Notes under the pieces: model-generated
Told to the model about the DNA's origin: nothing
Seen by the model: the letters and a program-made list of their open reading frames with translations, nothing else
The model's database searches: none
Source: an uncultured Acetatifactor sp.
GTDB lineage: Bacteria > Bacillota > Clostridia > Lachnospirales > Lachnospiraceae
Length of the DNA: 64,000 bases
Assembly: GCA_947594835.1 (NCBI GenBank)
Contig: CANQEH010000012.1
Location: 1 to 64,000, forward strand
Direction: 5' to 3'
Position numbers and translations under genes: made by a program
In this document: positions 28,191 through 35,248 of the stretch, piece by piece
Layout of the letters: the number at the start of each line of letters is the position of its first letter
Position numbering within the stretch: position 1 is the stretch's first letter

Positions 28191-29116
28191 TCTGTCCCCT
28201 TCTTCCCCCGTTTCCTCTGACGGGCCTGCCGTTTCAGTTCTTCCAGGGCCTCGGGATAGCTCTCAGAAGTCATGCCGGGGTTGCCTTTGAGCTGGTGGCG
28301 CTGGAAGAAGTCCCGGAGCACGCCCAGCCGTTTCGTCATTTCCACGTTCACGGCATACTTGGTCTTTAACTCCGAAAGTTCCTCCTTCACACTCTCCAGA
28401 TAGGCGCTGGGCCTGGAGGCGCCCAGGGTTTTTAAGCTTTCCAGCTTGCCCTCGATGCCCAGCTTCAGCTCATCCATACTCTCCACAAGCGCCTCCCTGC
28501 GGCTGCCGATGTTTTCTCCGGCGGAGGTGATGATAGCGTCCAGCCGCTTCTGGATCGCCTGCAGCTCCTCTTTGGCCTTGGCCATCTTCACCATCAGATC
28601 CCGCAGGTCAATGGCAGCCTTGAAAGAGAGCACAAAATCTGCGGTGAGGAACACCGTCAAAAGGATGGTCGCCGCCGATACCAGGCGCTCCGGCAGGAGG
28701 AATAAGAGCTTTTCTACCTGCACATGGAGAAACTCCGTCATCAAGACAGTCAGAAATCCCCAGGAGAGCGTGGTGCCAAGGCAGATATACCCCCGGAAAT
28801 TAAACCTTTGGTTGGAGTAATCCCAGTAGCGCACCTTGAACAGCTTTTCCATAACAACACCCGTTATATATTCCAGGATCGTCGCCCCCACACAGCCGGA
28901 CAGGTACACCAGAAAGAGATTGTCCCGAAAAGGCATGGACACCACCAGCATCATGATCGCGCCGCTGCCGTACAGGGGCAGGAACGGCCCCCGCAAAAAT
29001 CCCCGGTTAGTGAGTTTTCTGGAACAGATGGACACATAGGCGGATTCCACGCACCAGCCTAAGAAACAATACAGATAAAAGAAAAACAACCATTGGATGA
29101 TCGTATAAGACTCCAT
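28178..29116 (-). CDS. CmpB-type (PF06541-like) membrane protein with coiled-coil tail
   Basis: A 312-residue protein. The N-terminal 190 residues are polytopic: FFFYLYCFLGWCVESAYVSI, RGFLRGPFLPLYGSGAI, then YITGVVMEKLFKVRYWDYSNQRFNFRGYICLG-like family segments. Residues about 190-312 are charged and helical (AKEELQAIQKRLDAI, ESMDELKLGIEGKLESL), likely a cytoplasmic coiled coil, ending in a Lys/Arg/Gln-rich tail. Start at 29116 is preceded by a weak GGGGGT; an ATG at 29131 lacks any site. Last gene of the operon, 11 bases after ylmH. The family is called a putative ABC permease, but no ATPase is near. Confidence 0.8.
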   Translation of the reverse strand: MESYTIIQWLFFFYLYCFLGWCVESAYVSICSRKLTNRGFLRGPFLPLYGSGAIMMLVVSMPFRDNLFLVYLSGCVGATILEYITGVVMEKLFKVRYWDYSNQRFNFRGYICLGTTLSWGFLTVLMTEFLHVQVEKLLFLLPERLVSAATILLTVFLTADFVLSFKAAIDLRDLMVKMAKAKEELQAIQKRLDAIITSAGENIGSRREALVESMDELKLGIEGKLESLKTLGASRPSAYLESVKEELSELKTKYAVNVEMTKRLGVLRDFFQRHQLKGNPGMTSESYPEALEELKRQARQRKRGKKGTEQEQ

Positions 29117-29127
29117 TTCTACCCCCG

Positions 29128-29898
29128 TCATCTGTACACTGCCACTTCTATGGCAAGCCTTCCTTTTTTTGTCTCCCGGATCCCTTCCGTCAGCCTGAAC
29201 TTGCCGAATCCCCGGGCGTTCACAGTCTCTCCCGTTTTTAAAAAACGATCGTTATTTAAGCAGGGCCTGCCGTCCACATAGACTTTCCCGGCCCGAAACA
29301 GCTCCAGGCTCTTTTCCCTGGAGAGGTTGTAAACCTTTGCAATCAGGGCGTCAACCCGCAGGGAAGATACCTGTACGGTCAGCTGCTCCGGCCGCTCTGG
29401 CGCAGGCATAAAATCCGCCTCCGCCACGCTGCAGGAAATGGGAGTATGCTTTACCTTCCGAAAGTTCTGACACAGAAATTCCGATACCGTGTCCAGACAG
29501 AAAAGCCATGCCTCCTTCTCCCCCACCCGGATGTCCCCCAGCGTGCCCCTGTCAATCCCCAGGTTCATCAGCGCACCCAGAAAATCCCGGTGTGACAGTT
29601 CTTCCGCAAACTTCTGCTGAGGCGGCTTCAGATGAAGGCAGACGATGGGAAAGGGTACTGCATATCCAAGCTCCCTTTCCTCCCCGAAGCGCACCACCAC
29701 CCGCTCCGCGTCAGGATACCCGCCGTAGAGCGAATATCCTGCATAGCTGACCTCCCGTTCCTGCTGCCAGAAAATATCCTGCTGGGCAAGTCCCAAAAAC
29801 CCGGTAAAGGTATAAATCCCCTGGGTATAGGAGCGCCCCGCCAGATCCCGGAAGCGGTTTTCCCATTGTTTTGTCTCTTTGTCGTTTTCCTGCGCCAT
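29128..29898 (-). CDS. ylmH: YlmH-family S4 RNA-binding protein
   Basis: A 256-residue protein of the YlmH family, linked to ribosome rescue and cell division in Firmicutes. The N-terminal half has FTGFLGLAQQDI and LGYAVPFPIVCLHLKPPQQKFAEELSHRDFLGALMNLGIDR-type family segments; the C-terminal S4 domain reads SSLRVDALIAKVYNLSREKSLELFRAGKVYVDG and TVNARGFGKF. It is 10 bases after the DUF1980-fused GTPase. It is more often found beside divIVA or sepF; here it is in a metal-GTPase operon, which is unusual. Confidence 0.9.
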   Translation of the reverse strand: MAQENDKETKQWENRFRDLAGRSYTQGIYTFTGFLGLAQQDIFWQQEREVSYAGYSLYGGYPDAERVVVRFGEERELGYAVPFPIVCLHLKPPQQKFAEELSHRDFLGALMNLGIDRGTLGDIRVGEKEAWLFCLDTVSEFLCQNFRKVKHTPISCSVAEADFMPAPERPEQLTVQVSSLRVDALIAKVYNLSREKSLELFRAGKVYVDGRPCLNNDRFLKTGETVNARGFGKFRLTEGIRETKKGRLAIEVAVYR

Positions 29899-29908
29899 GG
29901 GCCATTCC

Positions 29909-30841
29909 TCAGGAAAAGCTGATCACTTCTTCTTTGGGCGCCTTTGTCTTCTCCACGGACAGGGCGTGCAGGATGGGCCCTTCCCCCTGGTAGTCTTCCC
30001 AGTATTCCTTGGAGACCGTGGCGGTGACCTTTACCCAGTCCCGCTGATGTAAGGCGCTGGCCCCCTGATATTCACAGGCATATCCCAAAAAAGCCATATC
30101 CTCCGCACAGCAGGTCATGGCCATGCGGCCCGGCACAAAGTAATTGTCCGGGAAGTCTTCAGGCTTGAGCACCATCGCCACAAACTGCAGCTTTTTCCCC
30201 ACATAGCGCTCCAGATGATCCATGGTGTCCAGATACCAGATGCCGTATCCTTCGTCGTCCAGAAAGATGACCTCCTGATTTAAGTCGTAGGGCAGATCCT
30301 CCTCGAAAATCTCGTCGATTTCCCCCTTGGCGTCCTCAAAGACCACATCCGCCCCTGGGTTCACCGCCTTGATGTTGCGCCGGTAGCTGCCCAGCTCCTC
30401 CCGCACATTGTCGCAGCGGTTGAAAATGATCATCTCGGATTTGCGGATCATCTCCGCCAGGAGAGAGCGCATATTGGTGTAATACATGGGAAACGTAGAG
30501 CCGTCTATGGTGGTGATCTGCTGTTCGATCTTCCAGTACCAGGGCAGCTTTGCGTTTTTATAATTCCACATACCGTTATACTCGATGATGATGCGCTCCG
30601 GCTTGTGCTTTTTCTCCAACTCCATCAGGTGGGAGGGATTGAAGTCTTTTTCCTCCTCAATCCGCTCCACCACAGTTCGGCTCTTCTTCAAAAGATCGTC
30701 GTCATACTCGTTCTCCCCCTCCTCGCAGAGAAGGAGCAGCGTGATTCCCTTAATCTGAAAATAGGGCTGTCCCAGCGTAAAAGTGATAAATTCTGTCTTG
30801 CCGCTCTCCAAAAACCCGTTGATCACATATACCGGCTTCAT
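29909..30841 (-). CDS. CobW-like G3E GTPase fused to a DUF1980 (TIGR03943) C-terminal domain
   Basis: A 310-residue protein. The N-terminal part is a G3E-type GTPase with P-loop GFLESGKTEF (residues 9-18), IIIEYNGMW in place of the Walker B E-P-S-G motif, and IIFNRCDN (residues near 140) resembling the NKxD base motif. The C-terminal 73 residues, from GRMAMTCCAED (Cys244-Cys245), match the end of TIGR03943/DUF1980 proteins, which partner metal permeases of the YcgR/DUF318 type: CC-x-x-D, then DWVKVTATV. It lacks the CxCC motif of zinc chaperones. It follows the His-rich GTPase by 36 bases. Probably a metal-handling accessory; that is inference. Confidence 0.82.
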   Translation of the reverse strand: MKPVYVINGFLESGKTEFITFTLGQPYFQIKGITLLLLCEEGENEYDDDLLKKSRTVVERIEEEKDFNPSHLMELEKKHKPERIIIEYNGMWNYKNAKLPWYWKIEQQITTIDGSTFPMYYTNMRSLLAEMIRKSEMIIFNRCDNVREELGSYRRNIKAVNPGADVVFEDAKGEIDEIFEEDLPYDLNQEVIFLDDEGYGIWYLDTMDHLERYVGKKLQFVAMVLKPEDFPDNYFVPGRMAMTCCAEDMAFLGYACEYQGASALHQRDWVKVTATVSKEYWEDYQGEGPILHALSVEKTKAPKEEVISFS

Positions 30842-30877
30842 GCTGTGCTCCGCCTTTCCTTTCCGTCCCGTCCGTTC

Positions 30878-32134
30878 CTACGCCTGGAACAATGCTTCCA
30901 GCTTTTCCTCCTCCAGCTCTGCGCCGATGACACAGATCTTTCCGGTGACCTCCGGGCTGCCCTTTCTCACATCGTGCTCCTGGGGCACATAGTCAAAATA
31001 GATCCATGTCCCGTCGGGAGCGGGCACCATGCCCTTGGCGCGGAGGATGGAGCCGTATTCGCCGCTGTCTAACGCCGTCAGGATCCCCTCTATTTTTTCA
31101 GCGGAATACACCGCAGGCGTCTCCCGGCCCCAGCTGGTGAACACTTCGTCCGCGTGATGGTGGGAATGATCGTGGCCGCAGCCGCAGTCCCCGTCATGGC
31201 CGTGATGATCGTGGTCGTGGTGATGGTCGTGACAGTGATCGTGGTCGTGGTCATGACAGTGGTCATGATCGTCCTCATGGTCATGGCAGTGATCGTGGTC
31301 GTGATCGTCCTCGTGGTCATGGCAATGATCGTGGTCGTGATGATGCTCGTCCTCATCCTCGTGGCAGTGACAGTGATCGTGGTCGTGATCGTCCTCGTGG
31401 TCATGCTCATGGTGATGCCCGTGCTCATCCTCATGGCCATGGCAGTGATCGTGGTCATGGTGATGGTGATGATCCTCATGCTCCTCCTGCACCTGGGCAA
31501 GCATCTCCTGCATCATCCCGTCCAGGGTGTCCGCCCCCTCGATGGTGGCCAGCACTTCCCTGCCGTCTAACTGGGCTAACGGCGTGGTGATCAGCGTCGC
31601 CTTGGCATTGTGCTCCCTTACCAGCTTCACGCACTCCTCCAGCTTTTCCCCGGTCACCTTATCCGTCCGGCTTAAGAGGATCGTGCCCGCAAACTGGATC
31701 TGGTTGATAAAAAATTCGCCAAAGTTTTTGAGGTACATTTTCGCCTTGGAGGCGTCTACCACCGCCACGGCGCTGTTGACCTGCACGTCCAGCTCCGCCG
31801 CCACATCCTCCACTGCCCTGAGCACGTCGGAGAGCTTGCCCACCCCGGAGGGCTCAATGAGGATCCGCTCCGGCGCGTAGGTGGAGATCACTTCCTTTAA
31901 GGAAGCGCCGAAATCCCCCACCAGGGAACAGCAGATACAGCCGGAGTTCATCTCCTTGATCTCAATGCCGGACTCCTTTAAAAAGCCCCCGTCAATCCCG
32001 ATCTCGCCAAACTCGTTCTCGATGAGCACCGTCTTGCTGCCATCCAGCGCCTCCTTTAACAGTTTCTGGATCAGCGTGGTCTTGCCTGCGCCCAAAAAAC
32101 CGGAAACAACATCTATCTTTGTCATTGCTGCCAT
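30878..32134 (-). CDS. His-rich CobW/ZNG1-type G3E metallochaperone GTPase
   Basis: A 418-residue GTPase expected to deliver zinc (or another divalent metal) to client proteins. Walker A is GFLGAGKTT (12-20), the metal motif is GCICCS with CxCC at 66-69, then EPSGVGK, and the base motif SRTDK. Between GTPase domain and C-terminal CobW_C domain lies an insert, residues about 218-337, with about fifty His plus many Asp, Glu and some Cys. It is encoded by near-identical short repeats. The C-terminal domain (GSILRAKGMVPAPDGTWIYFDYVP) is intact. AAGGA precedes the ATG at 32134. First gene of a four-gene operon. Confidence 0.93.
   Translation of the reverse strand: MAAMTKIDVVSGFLGAGKTTLIQKLLKEALDGSKTVLIENEFGEIGIDGGFLKESGIEIKEMNSGCICCSLVGDFGASLKEVISTYAPERILIEPSGVGKLSDVLRAVEDVAAELDVQVNSAVAVVDASKAKMYLKNFGEFFINQIQFAGTILLSRTDKVTGEKLEECVKLVREHNAKATLITTPLAQLDGREVLATIEGADTLDGMMQEMLAQVQEEHEDHHHHHDHDHCHGHEDEHGHHHEHDHEDDHDHDHCHCHEDEDEHHHDHDHCHDHEDDHDHDHCHDHEDDHDHCHDHDHDHCHDHHHDHDHHGHDGDCGCGHDHSHHHADEVFTSWGRETPAVYSAEKIEGILTALDSGEYGSILRAKGMVPAPDGTWIYFDYVPQEHDVRKGSPEVTGKICVIGAELEEEKLEALFQA
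31150..31480. repeat. Tandem repeat region encoding the His/Asp insert
   Basis: CAT/CAC, GAC/GAT and GAG codons alternate in short units such as HDHCHDHEDD, repeated several times in frame. Some pairs of units are nearly identical at the DNA level, so copy number could change by slippage or recombination without breaking the frame. Confidence 0.85.
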
Positions 32135-32181
32135 CCATCCTTTCTGCCCCGCCCGGACAGGCGGTCATTTTGTTCCCTATC

Positions 32182-32210
32182 ATCATCCCCCATATTTTTC
32201 CTGTTGTCAA
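32182..32210 (-). promoter_or_regulatory. Predicted promoter of the GTPase operon
   Basis: Minus-strand TTGACA (32205-32210) and GATGAT (32182-32187) with a 17-base spacer. The -35 box overlaps the stop codon of the upstream protease gene. I see no Zur-like palindrome of the Bacillus type here. Confidence 0.5.
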
Positions 32211-33040
32211 TAGGACAAATTTTCAATTTCCGCCAGAATCAGCGCCAGCGGAACCACCGCCCACTGCCCGTCGCCGCTTCGCCCGGACAGAATCCCCAAA
32301 AAATGCCCCCTGCGGTCAAAGAGCCCGCCGCCGGACATTCCCGGCTCCCCGGCAGCGCTCACCCAGCTCATATACTGCCCGTAGTCCTCCATGTAGATCC
32401 AGGGCTCCAGAATCTGCCCCTCGTAGGCGTCCTCCGCCACACCGCTCCTGCTCCCCATGACGATGCAGCCGTCTCCCTGGCCGACGCTGTCATAGACCTC
32501 CTTGTCACAATTGGCCAGACAGTAGGACGAAAGACGGCTCTCCGGGATCTGCGCAGACGGCACCCGCACCACCGCCAGGTCAGACTGGACAGAGCGCATA
32601 AAATCCCCGCTCTCGTACTCCCAGCCGTCTGAAAAAGTGACAAGCACCGTCCCGGAGGCTTCCTCCAGCACATGAGCTGCGGTCAGGATCAGAAGCTGCC
32701 CTTCCTCCAGCCCGTAGAGGACGCCGCTGCCCAAAAGCCCTCCTGCCCGAAGCTGCACCATCATACCGCCGCACTGCTCCTGCAAAAGTCCCGCCAGATT
32801 CTGCGTCTCCGGGTCTTCAAAGGTCAGAAGCGGCGCCGTCTCTATGGCGGGAGTATCCTGCGTTTCCCCCGAGGGCAGGGGGGATATGGGGAAAGGGGAG
32901 GCGGTTTGCGGCCCGTCTCCTGCCGGACTGTCCACGGCCCGTCCGCCGCACCCTGCAAAAGACAGAAAAACCGCCAGAACCAGCGCTGCGGCCAGCCCGT
33001 ATCGTTCTTTTTCTTTCCCTGTGAGCCGTCTCCTGCGCAT
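32207..33040 (-). CDS. Trypsin-like serine protease lipoprotein (HtrA-like)
   Basis: A 277-residue exported protein. The signal ends with LSFAGC, a lipobox, then a Pro/Ser/Thr-rich linker of about 50 residues. The protease domain carries the three catalytic residues: LTAAHV (His), SDLAVVRV (Asp) and GMSGGGLFD (Ser). No PDZ domain follows, so it is shorter than typical HtrA. Start at 33040 after AAGGAGAGG; the frame opens at 33157, inside the rnpB terminator. The end touches the promoter of the GTPase operon. Confidence 0.87.
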   Translation of the reverse strand: MRRRRLTGKEKERYGLAAALVLAVFLSFAGCGGRAVDSPAGDGPQTASPFPISPLPSGETQDTPAIETAPLLTFEDPETQNLAGLLQEQCGGMMVQLRAGGLLGSGVLYGLEEGQLLILTAAHVLEEASGTVLVTFSDGWEYESGDFMRSVQSDLAVVRVPSAQIPESRLSSYCLANCDKEVYDSVGQGDGCIVMGSRSGVAEDAYEGQILEPWIYMEDYGQYMSWVSAAGEPGMSGGGLFDRRGHFLGILSGRSGDGQWAVVPLALILAEIENLSY

Positions 33041-33132
33041 CCCGCCTCTCCTTCCCGGGGCTTGTTTTAGACAAAGCGCTTTCCGTCTTCCGGAAGCTTT
33101 CCGTCCGGCTGCCGCCCTTGTGGCTTTTTCTG

Positions 33133-33175
33133 AGAAAACCCCTGTACAACGGGTCAAAGATCCATTGTACAGGGG
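33133..33175 (-). terminator. Intrinsic terminator of rnpB
   Basis: Minus strand: CCCCTGTACAA (33165-33175) pairs with TTGTACAGGGG (33139-33149), an 11-pair stem, followed by TTTTCTC. It begins eight bases after the predicted RNA 3' end. Confidence 0.88.
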
Positions 33176-33183
33176 CCGTTTGC

Positions 33184-33533
33184 GGTAAGCAGGACGATAA
33201 GCCGGGTTATGTCGCGGATGATCATCTATCTAGCGCGGCTGTCGCCAGCCGCGTCAAGCGACCTACCTGAAAGCAGGCCGGGCAAGCCTATGGCTTTCGT
33301 TTTGGTCTTGCTTCGGATGGGGTTTACATGGCTCCGCCCGTTGCCGGACGGACGGTAGTCTCTTACACTGCCTTTCCACCCTTACCAGGCCTTCGGCCTG
33401 GCGGTATCTCTCTGTTGCACTGGCCTTGGAGTCGCCTCCACCGGACGTTATCCGGCATCCTGCCCTGTGAAGCCCGGACTTTCCTCACCCGCAGGCTTAC
33501 GCGCTGCGGCCGCGATCACCTGTCCTACTTACC
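33184..33533 (-). ncRNA. rnpB: RNase P RNA, class A
   Basis: The catalytic RNA of RNase P, which cuts the 5' leader of pre-tRNA. On the minus strand the 5' and 3' ends pair over 12 bases to give helix P1. The universal GAGGAAAGTCC core (P4 and flank) is near the 5' end, ACAGAGAG in the middle, and the conserved ATAACCCGGCTTAT near the 3' end. The length of about 350 bases fits the Firmicute form with extra helices in the specificity domain; I call it class A from the core and overall layout, not from a fold. A good promoter and terminator bracket it. Confidence 0.95.
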
Positions 33534-33540
33534 TCTTGGT

Positions 33541-33569
33541 ATTATACGGATTTCCCTTCCAAAATGCAA
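33541..33569 (-). promoter_or_regulatory. Promoter of rnpB
   Basis: Minus-strand TTGCAT (33564-33569) and a perfect TATAAT (33541-33546) are 17 bases apart, and the P1 helix begins seven bases downstream of the -10. The -35 box is about six bases from the end of the glycosyltransferase gene. Confidence 0.85.
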
Positions 33570-33574
33570 GTGCC

Positions 33575-35191
33575 TTACGCCACTTTCCGGAACGGGATCA
33601 CGTTGTCCTGCTGTTCTTTCTTCTCCCGTCTTCCAAACAGCCTCATCACCCCACGCATCAGCTGCCAGTAGCCCACAACGGCCAACGGATACATCATCAC
33701 ATAGTAAGGCAGGATATACCTGGCCTTGGCCTCCCAGATCACACTGAAAAAGAACCCGCCCAGAATCGTGGCCGCCAAAAGGTATTTTAAGATACTGTCC
33801 CCCTTCTTTACCGCAAAGAGGAAATAGCACACCATCCCCGCATACAGCACAAACTGCATCCTGTCGCAGCAGGCCAGCACCTGTACAAAATACTGCCCGT
33901 GCACCTTATAGTCCAGGCTGTCCGGCCCCGGCTCCTTCCCCTCGCTGTATTGTGCGCTGAAAAACAGGGACTGATACAGGGGCTGGTTCCACTGGGAGAG
34001 CAGCTTCTCCCGGTAAAATGCCCTCGCATAGGCCGGATTGTCCCGGAAGTACGCAAGCCGCTCCTTGATGTGTATCCCGGACACCCATCTGGCGTACTCC
34101 GGATCGTTGTCCGATTCCCAATACACCTTTTTACAATACTCCGTAAACCAGCCGTACTTTCCATTCTCCTCCTGCATTCCCATGGCCAGGTACGACGTCG
34201 CCGGAATGCCTCCCAGGGGATGCGCAAGCCCTGCCCGCGTCTCGTACATCTTTGTGACGCCTGTATAAGCCGCCCAGGGAAGCGCAACGCACAGGACGAG
34301 CGCAGCCAACAGCTTTTTATCCTTCCTCTGCAGGGCGTATACCCCGGCGCACAGGCAGAGGGCGATCAGCATAATCAAAGAATTTTCCCGCACCAAAACC
34401 GCCATGGTCACCGCAGGCACCAGCGCCGCCAGATACCGGATGCGTCCATCCTTCCCGTATTGCAGCAGCAGGACGGCGGAGAGCAGGATACAGAAAATGC
34501 TGGGCACATCCCCGTACACCCACCCCGTATAAAAGATCAAAGGCAGGCAGAAGACCATACACAGGCAGTATCCCAGGACAACCGCCATATGTCCCGTCAT
34601 CCTGCGGATCAGGAGATACCCCAGGATGCCGATCCCCACTACAAGCGCCACATTGATCAGCTGACAGGCAAAGTAATTGTATGTCCCCACCAGGCGAAAC
34701 AGCGCTTCCACCACTGCCATCAGCCCAAGCTGCTGGGGCCACATATCACAGTATCCGCCCTTTTCCAGGAAAAAATACCCGCCTTCGATAAAGTAGGAAG
34801 CCCCTCCGTAGATAAATGCCTGATCCCCCACCGGCACCCGGTCGATCTCCCGGATCCAGTACAGGCCCGCCCCGCCCATCCACAAAGACAGCGCCGTGAC
34901 GGCAGCCCGCATCACCCATTCCTGCGCCTTAGGGGCAAGGCGCTTTTCCAGCAAAAACAAAAGCCCAATCCCACCCGCAGCAATCGCCAGGGCAAGCAGA
35001 TTTCTGGCCACGGAGTCCGGCACATTGGCGGGAAATTCATCGCCGTAGGGCGGTATGTACTGGGTATAGCGCATGGCGTACCAGGAAAGCCATACAAAGA
35101 TACAGCCCCCCACAATCTTTAACGTCCAGCCTGCCGCCGCGGCAAGCCCCGATGTCATCCTGTCGTAAATCTTTGTCTTCTCCTGCGCCAT
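33575..35191 (-). CDS. Polytopic glycosyltransferase, GT39/ArnT-like (possible)
   Basis: A 538-residue membrane protein with about ten or more hydrophobic segments. An early loop holds PPYGDEFPANVPDSVARN and a second region GDQAFIYGGASYFIEGGYFFLEKGGYCDMWPQQLGLM, the pattern of lipid-linked-sugar (PMT/GT39 or GT-C) enzymes in which an acidic residue in the first outer loop is catalytic. The C-terminal part is a hydrophilic domain then a few membrane segments. Start at 35191 has AGGGAG six bases away; an ATG at 35197 is too close. Donor and acceptor are unknown. Confidence 0.75.
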   Translation of the reverse strand: MAQEKTKIYDRMTSGLAAAAGWTLKIVGGCIFVWLSWYAMRYTQYIPPYGDEFPANVPDSVARNLLALAIAAGGIGLLFLLEKRLAPKAQEWVMRAAVTALSLWMGGAGLYWIREIDRVPVGDQAFIYGGASYFIEGGYFFLEKGGYCDMWPQQLGLMAVVEALFRLVGTYNYFACQLINVALVVGIGILGYLLIRRMTGHMAVVLGYCLCMVFCLPLIFYTGWVYGDVPSIFCILLSAVLLLQYGKDGRIRYLAALVPAVTMAVLVRENSLIMLIALCLCAGVYALQRKDKKLLAALVLCVALPWAAYTGVTKMYETRAGLAHPLGGIPATSYLAMGMQEENGKYGWFTEYCKKVYWESDNDPEYARWVSGIHIKERLAYFRDNPAYARAFYREKLLSQWNQPLYQSLFFSAQYSEGKEPGPDSLDYKVHGQYFVQVLACCDRMQFVLYAGMVCYFLFAVKKGDSILKYLLAATILGGFFFSVIWEAKARYILPYYVMMYPLAVVGYWQLMRGVMRLFGRREKKEQQDNVIPFRKVA

Positions 35192-35248
35192 AGGCATCTC
35201 CCTGATCCGCAGATGCGGCCCTTTTCCCGCGTCCCTGCCGGCACCGCT

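Noticed and set aside
31150-31480. CRISPR-like or other noncoding repeat array
   Set aside because: The repeats stay in frame and encode a His/Asp insert; there are no unique spacers.
32127-32215. Zur box at the His-rich GTPase promoter
   Set aside because: I searched for a long A/T-flanked palindrome of the Bacillus type and saw none; only a short TTGTC/GACAA repeat overlapping the -35 box, too weak to call.
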